Below are positions 1 to 8,232 of a DNA stretch of 64,000 nucleotides, piece after piece. Below the pieces are notes generated by a model. That model saw only the letters and a list, made by a program, of their open reading frames with translations, was not told where the DNA came from and ran no database searches. Origin of the DNA: Denitrobaculum tricleocarpae. GTDB lineage: Bacteria > Pseudomonadota > Alphaproteobacteria > Kiloniellales > Kiloniellaceae. The first letter of the stretch is position 1. The number at the start of each line of letters is the position of its first letter. Both the position numbers and the translations under genes were made by a program. The stretch is taken from NCBI RefSeq assembly GCF_007004665.1, contig NZ_ML660061.1, positions 62,001 through 126,000 of the forward strand, read 5' to 3'.

Positions 1-7
1 CGCTGTC

Positions 8-796
8 ATGGCGAGCCCGGGCGAGAAAGGCAAAGCCTGGGCCAAGGTCTATGAGCCTGAGCAGGGTGGCGAGGGCGCACCCTGTCTGATTTTTCTCCAC
101 GGAATCGGCATGGAGACGGACTTGTGGGGTGAACTTGCCGACCCGGTCAATGCGCTGACCAGGCAAGGATTTCGTGTCATTCGTCCTGAAGCACCCTGGC
201 ATGCGCATCGCCGGCTGCGCGGACGCTTTGGCGGTGAACCGGCGATCGCGCAGGGGCCTCTTGGTTTCATCGAACTCTTTCATGCCTGGGTCACGGAAGT
301 TGCGCAGTTGATCGAATGGGCGCGCAACAACGGCTCCAGTCAGGTCGCGGTCGGCGGCTTGAGCCTGGGAGCTTTGACGGCTCAACTTGTCGCGACTCAA
401 GCGCGCAACTGGCGCCCTGAGCAACGTCCAGATCATCTGCTTCTGATTACAACCAGTGAAGATCTGCTGGATATTGCACTGCACGGCAGCATGGCAAGCC
501 TCTTGGAGATGCCGAAACACTTCGCCGCCGCGGGGTGGGCTGAGGCCGACCTCGCCCGCTGGACGCCTTTATTGGAGCCACACGGTGATCCCGTCATGGA
601 GGCTGCGCGCATCGTCGTTCTGCTCGGGCGGGCGGATGATCTAACGCCGGTCAGGGGCGGCGAGAGCCTCCTGCGGCGTTGGAAAGTCCCGGAAAACAAT
701 ATCTTCAGGCCAAACCAGGGGCATTTCTCGGCTTCTCTCGGGCTCTATCGTGATAATGCGGTTTTGCAGCGGGTTGTGGCCAATATGACAGGCTGA
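8..796 (+). CDS. alpha/beta hydrolase family protein
   Basis: A 262-residue soluble protein with the serine alpha/beta-hydrolase layout. The oxyanion-loop motif LHGIG is near residue 30, the nucleophile elbow GGLSLGA near 115-121, an acidic residue in GRADDLTP near 210, and a late histidine in NQGHFSASLG near 240. No signal peptide is visible. The substrate cannot be deduced; the family covers esterases, lipases and dienelactone-type hydrolases. It lies upstream of mnmA on the same strand, but mnmA has its own promoter. The reading frame is open through the few bases left of the ATG, so the true start may lie outside the window. Confidence 0.8.
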   Translation: MASPGEKGKAWAKVYEPEQGGEGAPCLIFLHGIGMETDLWGELADPVNALTRQGFRVIRPEAPWHAHRRLRGRFGGEPAIAQGPLGFIELFHAWVTEVAQLIEWARNNGSSQVAVGGLSLGALTAQLVATQARNWRPEQRPDHLLLITTSEDLLDIALHGSMASLLEMPKHFAAAGWAEADLARWTPLLEPHGDPVMEAARIVVLLGRADDLTPVRGGESLLRRWKVPENNIFRPNQGHFSASLGLYRDNAVLQRVVANMTG

Positions 797-844
797 AAGC
801 CTCGAGCCCTGATCTCCTGTGTGATTTTTGAATGGGCTATGCCC

Positions 845-872
845 TTGCTTGTTGGACGCTTTCTCCTATATT
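845..872 (+). promoter_or_regulatory. sigma70-like promoter of mnmA
   Basis: TTGCTT at 845-850 and TATATT at 867-872 are separated by 16 bp. The expected transcription start, about 7 nt after the -10 box, falls on or next to the mnmA ATG at 880, so the mRNA may be leaderless. This is read from hexamer match and spacing only. Confidence 0.55.
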
Positions 873-879
873 CGCGCCT

Positions 880-2004
880 ATGAACTCACTCGGTTTCGAT
901 AAAGCGCCCGCGGATACCCGCGTGGTGGTCGCCATGTCAGGCGGCGTGGACAGCTCGGTTACAGCCGGTTTGCTGCACGCCGAAGGCTATGACGTGGTTG
1001 GTGTCACTCTTCAGCTTTACGACCACGGCGCCGCCATCGAACGCAAAGGCGCCTGCTGCGCGGGGCAGGATATCTACGATGCACGCAGGGTCGCGGAACG
1101 CCTTGATTTTCCGCACTATGTGCTGGACTACGAGTCCAAGTTCCGTCAGAGCGTGATGGACGACTTCGCCGACAGCTATCTGCGCGGCGACACACCGATC
1201 CCCTGCGTTCGCTGTAATCAGACCGTCAAGTTCCGGGATCTGCTGACCACTGCCCGTGATCTCGGGGCGGAAGCCCTGGCAACCGGGCACTACGTCCAGA
1301 GAGTCATGGGCGCTCATGGTGCGGAACTGCACCGGGCGGTCGATCCGAGCCGTGACCAGAGTTACTTCCTCTTTGCGACCACGGACGAACAGCTTGATTT
1401 TCTGCGCTTTCCGCTTGGCGGTATGCCGAAAACCGAGACCCGTGTTCTGGCCGAGAGGATGGGGCTGGAAGTCGCAGACAAGCCCGACAGTCAGGATATC
1501 TGCTTCGTGCCGAACGGTTCCTACGCCAGCGTGGTCGAAAAGCTGCGGCCCGGCGCCATTGAACCCGGCGAGATCGTGCACGTGGACGGGCGTGTGCTGG
1601 GCCGACACGAGGGCATCATCAAGTACACCATCGGACAACGCCGCGGCATCGGAATCGGCGGCACGGCGGAGCCTCTGTTTGTTGTGCGTCTGGAGCCCGA
1701 GGCGCACCGGGTCGTGGTCGGCCCAAAGGAGGCGCTCGCCCGAGACGTCGTGCGGATCGGCCAGGTAAATTGGCTGGGCGACCAGCCTCTGACGGCCGAG
1801 GGGATCGAGGTTCAGGTTAAGCTGCGGTCCGTTTCCGAGGCCGCGCCTGCACGCATTCAGCGCGCGGCCGACGGTGGCGCAGAGGTGCTTCTCCTTGAAC
1901 CTCAGTTTGGGATCTCGCCTGGACAGGCGGCTGTTTTCTACGACGGCCCGCGCGTTCTCGGTGGCGGCTGGATCGCCGAAACAGGCCTTAAACTCGCCGC
2001 TTGA
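880..2004 (+). CDS. mnmA: tRNA-specific 2-thiouridylase MnmA
   Basis: Cytoplasmic enzyme that installs the 2-thio group on wobble U34 of tRNA-Lys, -Glu and -Gln, using ATP and a persulfide relayed from IscS/Tus-type proteins. The N-terminus carries the PP-loop ATP-pyrophosphatase motif SGGVDSS. The two catalytic cysteines are in PCVRCNQ and QDICFVP, and ATGHY and DQSYFLF are the expected tRNA/ATP loops. The length of 374 residues is normal. I chose ATG 880 over an in-frame ATG at 832, because 832 lies before the promoter and would add 16 unconserved residues. No Shine-Dalgarno sequence precedes 880, which fits a leaderless transcript. Confidence 0.96.
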   Translation: MNSLGFDKAPADTRVVVAMSGGVDSSVTAGLLHAEGYDVVGVTLQLYDHGAAIERKGACCAGQDIYDARRVAERLDFPHYVLDYESKFRQSVMDDFADSYLRGDTPIPCVRCNQTVKFRDLLTTARDLGAEALATGHYVQRVMGAHGAELHRAVDPSRDQSYFLFATTDEQLDFLRFPLGGMPKTETRVLAERMGLEVADKPDSQDICFVPNGSYASVVEKLRPGAIEPGEIVHVDGRVLGRHEGIIKYTIGQRRGIGIGGTAEPLFVVRLEPEAHRVVVGPKEALARDVVRIGQVNWLGDQPLTAEGIEVQVKLRSVSEAAPARIQRAADGGAEVLLLEPQFGISPGQAAVFYDGPRVLGGGWIAETGLKLAA

Positions 2005-2010
2005 ACGGCG

Positions 2011-2133
2011 TTAAAGACCCAGCCAAAAGCGTATGCCGTAGCCGATCGCGGCGAGCGTGCCGACTCCCGCGATCCATAAACCAATAAACCACGCCAGTTT
2101 CGTAAATGTGCTGTTTTCAGAAGACTGCGGCAT
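2011..2133 (-). CDS. DUF2474-type small subunit of bd oxidase (CydX-like)
   Basis: A 40-codon gene. The polar N-terminus MPQSSENSTFTKLAW leads into a single membrane helix (IGLWIAGVGTLAAIGYGIR) and ends FWLGL. This matches the DUF2474 peptides encoded directly after cioAB in proteobacteria, which are analogous in place and size to CydX, a small stabilising subunit of cytochrome bd. Its ATG overlaps the cioB stop in a TGATG arrangement (2131-2135), so translation is probably coupled. The assignment rests on operon position, length and composition; no database search was run. Confidence 0.85.
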   Translation of the reverse strand: MPQSSENSTFTKLAWFIGLWIAGVGTLAAIGYGIRFWLGL

Positions 2134-3137
2134 CAGTGATAGCCTTCCGAAGGGTCCACCTTGCCCCGGAACACCCAATAGGCGTAGGTGGTATAGGCCA
2201 GGATCAGCGGGATCAGAACCGCCGCGCCCACGAGCAGGAAGAGCAGGCTCTCGTCTGGTGCCGCGGCTTCCCGGATGGTCACGGTGGGCGGCACGATGTA
2301 GGGGAAGAAGCTGATCCCCAGTCCAAGATAGGACAGGATAAAGAGCGCTTGTGCCGCTAGGAAAGGCTGGCTGTCATTGTTCTTCTTTAGCCCCCGGAAC
2401 AAAACGAAAGCGGCGGCAGCCACCAAAAGAGGTACCGGCACGACATAAAGGATCTGTGGAAAAACGAACCAGCGCGCCATGAAAATCGGATCGAGGAAGG
2501 GCGTCCAGAGACTGACGATGCCGATCAGCACCAGGGTGCCCGCGGCGGTCAGCCAGGCAAAGCGATGGGCGCGTTCGCGGACGGGGCCGTTGGTTTTCAT
2601 GACCAGCCAGGTTGCACCCAGCAGGGTGTATCCCACTACGACGGCAACGCCTGTCAGCAACGAGAAGGGGCTCAACCAGTGCCACCAACCGCCTGCATAG
2701 GCACGATCAGCAACTGGAATACCCTGGATCAGCGCCCCCAAAGCGATGCCTTGGCAGAACGCGGCCGTGATGGAGCCGACCGTAAAGGCCAGATCCCAGA
2801 GCCCCTGCGACGGGCCGCTGCGCCAGCGGTATTCGAAGGCTACCCCGCGGAAGATCAGACCGAGAAGCATCAGTGTTATGGGCGCGTAAAGCGCAGGCAG
2901 TACGACCGCGTAGGCCAGGGGAAAGACTGCGAAGAGACCGCCGCCGCCCATGACCAGCCAGGTTTCATTGCCATCCCAGACCGGCGCTACGGTATTCATG
3001 GCGTAGTCCCGTTCCTCGCCCTTGCGGAAGAAGGGGAAGAGGATACCGACCCCGAGATCGAAACCGTCGAGCAGGACATAGGTCAGAACCGCGAATGCGA
3101 TGATCGAAGCCCAGATCAGGGGAAGATCGAATTCCAT
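2133..3137 (-). CDS. cioB: cytochrome bd-type (cyanide-insensitive) quinol oxidase subunit II
   Basis: Integral membrane subunit of the bd/CIO quinol oxidase, which reduces O2 to water without pumping protons. It is 334 residues with about eight hydrophobic helices. Family features are GFDLGVGILFPFF near residue 25 and VWDGNETWLV near 53-62, whose acidic residues belong to the proton/haem environment. It lies 13 bp downstream of cioA and overlaps the DUF2474 peptide, so the three form one operon. The symbol cioB rather than cydB is preferred because the partner subunit lacks a long Q-loop. Confidence 0.94.
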   Translation of the reverse strand: MEFDLPLIWASIIAFAVLTYVLLDGFDLGVGILFPFFRKGEERDYAMNTVAPVWDGNETWLVMGGGGLFAVFPLAYAVVLPALYAPITLMLLGLIFRGVAFEYRWRSGPSQGLWDLAFTVGSITAAFCQGIALGALIQGIPVADRAYAGGWWHWLSPFSLLTGVAVVVGYTLLGATWLVMKTNGPVRERAHRFAWLTAAGTLVLIGIVSLWTPFLDPIFMARWFVFPQILYVVPVPLLVAAAAFVLFRGLKKNNDSQPFLAAQALFILSYLGLGISFFPYIVPPTVTIREAAAPDESLLFLLVGAAVLIPLILAYTTYAYWVFRGKVDPSEGYH

Positions 3138-3150
3138 GCTGTCTGTCCTC

Positions 3151-4551
3151 CTATTCCGCCGGTTGGTTTTGGGCTGGTCCGGGCGTTATGCCTGCCGCAC
3201 GGATTGGTTTATTCTCCGATGGCCCGCTCTCGCCCGGGTGCGGCGCGTGGCTCATGAGTTTGAGCACGTAATAGACACCGGCGCCGAAGACGGTGAAGTA
3301 GACCACGACAAAGGCCAGGAGTGACAGCGCGACCGCCGGGGCGTCAACGGGGGAGACTGAATCGGCGGTGCGCAGCAAGCCGTAAACCGTGTAGGGCTGC
3401 CGGCCGACCTCGGTTGTGACCCAGCCGGCGAGGATTGCGATGAAGCCGCTTGGTGCCATCACAATAGCCGCGCGCAGCAGGAGATCGTTTTCAAAGAGTT
3501 TCCTGCGATAGCGTTGGTAAAGGCTCCAGGCGCCCAACAGCATCATCAGAACGCCCAGTCCGACCATGATGCGGAAGGACCAGAAAACGATCGGGACATT
3601 CGGCCGGTCTTCCGGGGCCCATTCCTTTAAGCCCCTGATTTCGCCGTCCCAATCGTGAGTCAGAATAAAGCTGCCCAGCTTGGGGATCTGGATTGCAAAG
3701 CGCACTTCTTCCGCTTCCTGATCGGGAATACCGAATAGGATCAAAGGCGCGCCTTTCCGGGTTTCGAAGTGCCCTTCCATGGCGGCGACTTTGGCGGGCT
3801 GATATTCCAGTGTATTCAGGCCGTGCAGATCGCCCGCGAAAATCTGAATGGGAGCAACGATGGCGGCCATCCACATCGCCATGGAAAACATCACCCGTGC
3901 GGCTTCGTTGCCACGGTCACGCAGCAGATGCCAGGCCGCAACGCCGCCAACCACAAAGGCTGTGGTGAGATAAGCCGCCAGCAGCATATGGACCAGACGG
4001 TAAGGGAAGGAGGGATTGAAAACAGCCGCCCACCAGTCGACGGGGATAAATTGGCCAACCTCGTTAATGCCGTAGCCCGCGGGAGTCTGCATCCAGGAGT
4101 TCACCGAGAGGATCCAGAAGGCGGAAAAGAAGGTGCCGACGGCAACCATCACCGTGGCGAAGAAGTGCAGGCGCGGGCCGACTTTATTCATGCCAAAGAG
4201 CATGACGCCCAGGAACCCGGCTTCCAGGAAGAAGGCCGAGAGCACCTCGTAGGCCATCAGGGGCCCGAGGATCGGCCCGGTCTTGTCGGAGAAGACGCTC
4301 CAGTTCGTCCCGAACTGATAGCTCATGACAATCCCCGAGACGACGCCCATGCCGAAAACCACGGCGAAAATTTTCATCCAATAGCGAAAGGACTGAAGAT
4401 AAACGTCGCGTTTCGTGTAGAGCCAAAGGCCTTCGAGCACGGCCAGGTAACTTGCCAATCCGATGGAAAAAGCCGGAAAAACAATGTGAAATGAGATTGT
4501 AAAAGCGAACTGTATCCGTGCCAGAAGCACGGCATCAAAATAATCGGGCAT
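3151..4551 (-). CDS. cioA: cytochrome bd-type (cyanide-insensitive) quinol oxidase subunit I
   Basis: Catalytic subunit carrying the haems and the quinol site. It is 466 residues, clearly shorter than the approximately 520 of E. coli CydA, which indicates the short Q-loop typical of CIO oxidases. Conserved segments include the first-helix histidine in FTISFHIVFPAFS, the histidine in YRLVHMLLAAY, GVVSGIVMSYQFG, and EVGRQPYTVYGLLRT near 385-400, equivalent to the GRQPW motif. It is first in the cioA-cioB-DUF2474 operon. Such oxidases usually support respiration at low O2 or in the presence of inhibitors. Confidence 0.95.
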   Translation of the reverse strand: MPDYFDAVLLARIQFAFTISFHIVFPAFSIGLASYLAVLEGLWLYTKRDVYLQSFRYWMKIFAVVFGMGVVSGIVMSYQFGTNWSVFSDKTGPILGPLMAYEVLSAFFLEAGFLGVMLFGMNKVGPRLHFFATVMVAVGTFFSAFWILSVNSWMQTPAGYGINEVGQFIPVDWWAAVFNPSFPYRLVHMLLAAYLTTAFVVGGVAAWHLLRDRGNEAARVMFSMAMWMAAIVAPIQIFAGDLHGLNTLEYQPAKVAAMEGHFETRKGAPLILFGIPDQEAEEVRFAIQIPKLGSFILTHDWDGEIRGLKEWAPEDRPNVPIVFWSFRIMVGLGVLMMLLGAWSLYQRYRRKLFENDLLLRAAIVMAPSGFIAILAGWVTTEVGRQPYTVYGLLRTADSVSPVDAPAVALSLLAFVVVYFTVFGAGVYYVLKLMSHAPHPGESGPSENKPIRAAGITPGPAQNQPAE

Positions 4552-4688
4552 ATCGAGTGCATCGCCTAAGGCGATGTTCCTAAAACGTTATTCCCATGGA
4601 TCTACAATTGTTCTAAAAATGCTGCGGCGCAAGACAAGCTGTTGTTGCGAATTGTCGCAGGCGGATTCGGCTGCCGCAAACGGGTATC

Positions 4689-5057
4689 TTACAGGCCTGA
4701 ATTGCGGACGTCCGCCGGGCGTCCGACGCGCCACCAGGCCAGGAAAAAGAGGAGCAGAAATACGCCGAGCAGGGCCATGTTCCAAGCGGTCCAACCACTT
4801 TTGACGGCCTGCTCAATGGATGCGCCGAAGAGGTAACCCGCACCGACCATCAGTGCCATCCAGAGGTCAGCGGATGCTGCATTCAGGCCGGTAAAGCGGT
4901 GCCAGGTCATGTCCGTCAAGCCGACCGGCAGCGCGCCGGCCTGTGCCGCATAACCCGCGAAAAGCGGCAGAGTCCCGCTTTTCAGGGCGCAATAGGCAAA
5001 GAGCAGGAGATAGCTCAATGTGCCGCATTCACTTACTAGCTCCAGAACCTTCTCCAA
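4689..5057 (-). pseudogene. internally deleted DedA-family membrane protein
   Basis: A 122-residue reading frame from a TTG at 5057. The N-terminal part (LSYLLLFAYCALKSGTLPLF, then AGYAAQAGAL) resembles the first re-entrant segment of DedA/SNARE-associated flippase-like proteins. It runs straight into PVGLTDMTWHRFTGLNAAS, then a GYLFG segment and a last helix, which resemble the DedA C-terminal half. DedA proteins are about 200 residues, so roughly 75-80 central residues seem to be missing. The join falls at a repeated Gly-Ala-Leu. I infer a clean in-frame deletion, so the product is probably non-functional. A short but intact small membrane protein is the alternative. Confidence 0.55.
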
Positions 5058-5059
5058 AT

Positions 5060-5541
5060 TCCATTCGCCTTAAAATTTTGATTCCAAAGGTAAAACTGGA
5101 GCATCGGCCGGTCCGGCTCAGGATCAGCGCAGGGTAACGGACGCCGCTCACCAGATCATTGAGATTGCGGGGCGCTCGTGGTCTGCCACGGGGTCTATGA
5201 CCCGACCCTGAGGGCTGCTGCGATTTCGTTATGACAGAGTTTTGCCGCCGAATCAGGAGATTTGAAAACGTTATGACATACAAATGTCACAGTGAATGAC
5301 GCCAGCGTGCGTGGTTCCGTTTTCGGATTTTTTAAGCTTTGCGGTCAAGGTCGTGTCAGGCCGGCCGGCCCGATTGGCATGCGGTCAGTCAGCTGGAAAT
5401 CGCTCTGCCGGTCATTTCCGCGCGACAGGTTTTCGTATATCCGGAGCGTGCGGCATAGAGTTCGTAGCGGTCGGATTCGAGGGCCGGAACTTCCGCCTCC
5501 GGACCGTCCCGGTCGCCAGAAGCTTCAGGATCTGCAAGTTG
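5060..5541. other. intergenic stretch without a supported gene
   Basis: About 480 bp between the DedA remnant and the end of the PEP-CTERM gene. Short open frames on both strands lack ribosome sites and recognisable protein character. Nothing is annotated here beyond the hairpin at the right edge. Confidence 0.5.
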
Positions 5542-5559
5542 GTTCCGGCTTACCGGAAC
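5542..5559 (-). terminator. hairpin overlapping the PEP-CTERM gene stop
   Basis: GTTCCGG (5542-5548), loop CTTA, CCGGAAC (5553-5559). The 7-bp stem spans the stop codon of the leftward PEP-CTERM frame. No clear T-run follows, so this is only a possible terminator. Confidence 0.35.
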
Positions 5560-7274
5560 TTCCGGCGCGAAGCGAAACCCAAACCGGCCAGGCCAAACGT
5601 CAGGAGGGCGAGAGAAGCCGGTTCGTTCACCGCGGTAGGGCGGCCATCACGCAGCACGGTCAGCGCGAGGCTGTTACCTCCTGCGGTCACAATCTCCGAG
5701 GCCAGGCCGGCTCCAAGTCCGTCGACGATCATAGTGACCTGCGGCGAGATAAAGAGATCTGCAGTGATCAGAAATCCAAAGCTGTCACCGAACTAAGGTA
5801 CGAAGCCATCGATAAAGTCGAACAGAATGGTGCCGCCGATAAAGTTTGCCGCTCCGGAGACATTGAGGAGATCGAATTCACCCGGTCCAAGGCCCGCGAT
5901 TTCGATGACGAGCTCGCCGTCGGACAGGGTGAAGTCACCGTCGATCATAAGTTCACCCGGCGAGAGTCCCGGTGCGACAAGCCCACCCTCGACGCTTACG
6001 TTGGCATTGATTGTCCCGTTCCCGCTGAGGATGCCACCGGCCCCCACGAGGACTCTCGATGCCGAGAGCGTTGCCTGGTTGCTGACGATGACGCTCCCGG
6101 ACCCGGAGCCGCCGCCAAGGCTCGAGGGTGCGCCGATCAAGACAGAGTCGAGAACGGAAACCTGTGAGTCGGCTCCCGTGATCAGCAGAGACCCGGTCCC
6201 GCCGGCGGGACGGCCGAAATCGGCGAACGCAGCGCCTATCCCGATGTCGCCGTCGAGTTCTCCGGGTTTGCCGACAGTTATGGACGCGCCATTAGCGACC
6301 GTCAAAGCTCCTGAAGCGCCGACCTCCCGTCCGATCGATACAAAGGAGTCGCCGCCGCTGATCGTGACGTCGGCGCCGTTGGTCACTGTCGCAAGGCCCT
6401 GACCCGACCGGCCGATCGTAAATCCAGCCTCCGGACCGGTTATGGCGATCTTGGTTTCAATGCCGCTGGCCAAAAGACTGCCGGTGGTTTCCAGATCGTC
6501 ACGCCCCACGAACAGGCCTGCAAAATTATTTGCGGATTCGACCGCGATCCGCGAATCCACAACAGAGAGATTGCCGGAGCTGTTGCCATTGCGGCCAACC
6601 GTAATGTTCGCACCGTCTCCGCCCGCGCCGCCGCGGTCTTTCACCAGGATCGAACCACCGTTGACGACGCTGGCATTGCCGAGCCCTCCTTCGTCCCGGC
6701 CCATAAACATAAAGGCGCCGATACCGCTGATTCTTGCCGAGCCATTGTCGACGACGAAGGTGCCTATCCCTCCGTTGCGGCCCATCGTCAGTACATTTGA
6801 CCCGCCAATCTGATCGGCTCCGTCCGGCACGTCAGGCTCGGTAACGTTCAAGCTGCCGCCGTTGCGGATGGTGAGCGTTCCGTTGCCGCTGTCGCGCCCG
6901 ATGTCGACACTGGCGCCGTCGGCTATGGTATTGGCATTATCTCTGAGATTGATCGAGCTGCCGACACCCTCGACCAGCCCGGTTCCGATGCCCCCGGCGC
7001 GTCTGCCAAACGCCAAAAAGGCACCGTCCAATGAGCCGGCTCCCGAGTTCAGATTGAAACTGCTGCCGTCGGTCACCGTTAGCGATCCGGGAGCGGTGAG
7101 TCCGACCCGGGTTTCGCGCAGGTCGCCGCCAGGGTTCAGAGTCTGATCGAAGTCGCCGTCTAATATAACGGCTGCGCCGGCAGGGAGGGCGATGACGCTT
7201 TGGAGCATCGCAGCCAGCGCCATGACTATAGGTTTCTGAAATGTCTTTGCAGAGTATGGTGTGCTGAAAAACAT
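5550..7274 (-). pseudogene. PEP-CTERM surface protein with T5SS/PEP-CTERM repeats, interrupted by an in-frame TAG
   Basis: From ATG 7274, preceded by GGGGAGGG, the frame encodes a signal peptide ending near LPAGAA. It continues with many copies of a Gly/Asn-rich beta-helix repeat (patterns like VGRDSGNGTLTIRNGGSL), the T5SS/PEP-CTERM-associated repeat. A TAG at 5793-5795 stops the frame after DFIDGFVP. The same frame then continues FGDSFGFLITADLF to a perfect sorting tail, NEPASLALLTFGLAGLGFA plus SRRKFR, ending at 5550. The domain order therefore calls for one exported, exosortase-anchored protein of about 574 residues. As sequenced, the product loses its anchor and would be released. Readthrough or a sequencing error are alternatives. 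Confidence 0.8.
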
Positions 7275-7409
7275 AGCCCTCCCCGGTTCAACAGATCTGA
7301 ATATTCGGCCGAAAAAAAGGTAGAGCGACCTCAATGGCTCGACAGCCCCCGCCAAGCGTATTCCTCGCACCGATCGATTGAGGCCGCTCAAGAGTTTGGT
7401 CATGCCGAC

Positions 7410-8018
7410 CTATTTAAGATCGGCAATCCAATGGGATTCCAAGCCTCTTTTCTTGTGTCTCTTCTTAAATTTGATCGTGCGTTTCAGATCAGGTGAGACG
7501 TACCAGGTGCGGGTGTTCCACTCGTCTTTACAGACAACTTCGTAGGCCGGAATCTTCTGGGTTTCGACCGTAACGTGAACGGCGGCGTTGACCACGCACT
7601 CACGCGTGTCGGTCCAGTTGTATTTTTGATCCGAGCCTTTCACGTCGTAAGAAACAGTCTTACCGACGACCAGAGGCCAGATCTCTCCCGACTTGGTGAC
7701 CGTCTGGGAGCCAGTGGAACCATTGCGGCAGTTTTTCCAACTTACCGCGGGCGAGAACCACCCCTCACCGGTCCATTGACATCCGTCTACCGCTCCGCCG
7801 GAAACTTTCCAGGTTTCGAGAGCTCCTTCTTTCGATATCCGCTGTTCCATTTGCGGTTTTCCCTGGTTCGTCCCGTGACTTTCCGAAGGCTCGGAAACTT
7901 TCGCCATCGGCGCCAGCTCGACCGGGGTCTCGTAGTCGATAGACTCGTCGGTCGCGCAGCCCGAAAGAATCAGAAGAAAACTGCCCAGAGATATCAATAA
8001 GCCTTTGTGATTATTCAT
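7410..8018 (-). CDS. predicted outer-membrane lipoprotein, function unknown
   Basis: A 202-residue protein with a lipoprotein signal: Lys near the N-terminus, a hydrophobic stretch, then the lipobox LILSGC with Cys near residue 21. A strong ribosome site (AAGGAGG) precedes ATG 8018. The mature part has several Trp and Cys residues and patches such as CQWTGEGWFSPAVSWKNC, with a basic C-terminus rich in Lys/Arg. I do not recognise the family. It reads toward the PEP-CTERM gene on the same strand with a gap of about 135 bp. It could be an envelope partner of that protein, but there is no direct evidence. Confidence 0.75.
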   Translation of the reverse strand: MNNHKGLLISLGSFLLILSGCATDESIDYETPVELAPMAKVSEPSESHGTNQGKPQMEQRISKEGALETWKVSGGAVDGCQWTGEGWFSPAVSWKNCRNGSTGSQTVTKSGEIWPLVVGKTVSYDVKGSDQKYNWTDTRECVVNAAVHVTVETQKIPAYEVVCKDEWNTRTWYVSPDLKRTIKFKKRHKKRGLESHWIADLK

Positions 8019-8188
8019 AATTTTCCCCTCCTTACAAATTGTGTTCTATCTATAGATTCCCCAAAATCGGTTCTTCTCGTTTGAATGTTCGAGAGTATGA
8101 TTTCTATTCGACATCGCCGGTCGGAGGACAACGCATAGTGTTTGCCCATGTCAGAATGGGTCGTAGGATGAGGGGTGGGAGGGGAGAG

Positions 8189-8213
8189 GCCAACTCCCAT
8201 ATGGGAGGTTGGC
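8189..8213. repeat. near-perfect palindrome upstream of the lipoprotein gene
   Basis: GCCAA-CTCCCATATGGGAG-G-TTGGC is a 25-nt inverted repeat with a perfect 14-bp core, CTCCCATATGGGAG. It lies 20 bp after the LuxR-type gene and about 170 bp upstream of the lipoprotein start. It could be an operator for the lipoprotein gene or a transcript-end hairpin; there is no T-run. Confidence 0.6.
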
Positions 8214-8232
8214 TGCAAGAATCCCGATCTCT

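Noticed and set aside
832-879. Longer MnmA start at ATG 832
   Set aside because: The promoter at 845-872 lies inside this extension, and the extra residues are not part of the MnmA family.
937-1707. 256-codon open frame on the minus strand
   Set aside because: Lies entirely inside mnmA, in antisense, with no ribosome site or recognisable family; it reflects the GC-rich codon phase of mnmA.
5029-5283. 84-codon minus-strand frame in the gap after the DedA remnant
   Set aside because: Arg/Pro/Ser-rich random-looking sequence, no ribosome site, no family resemblance.
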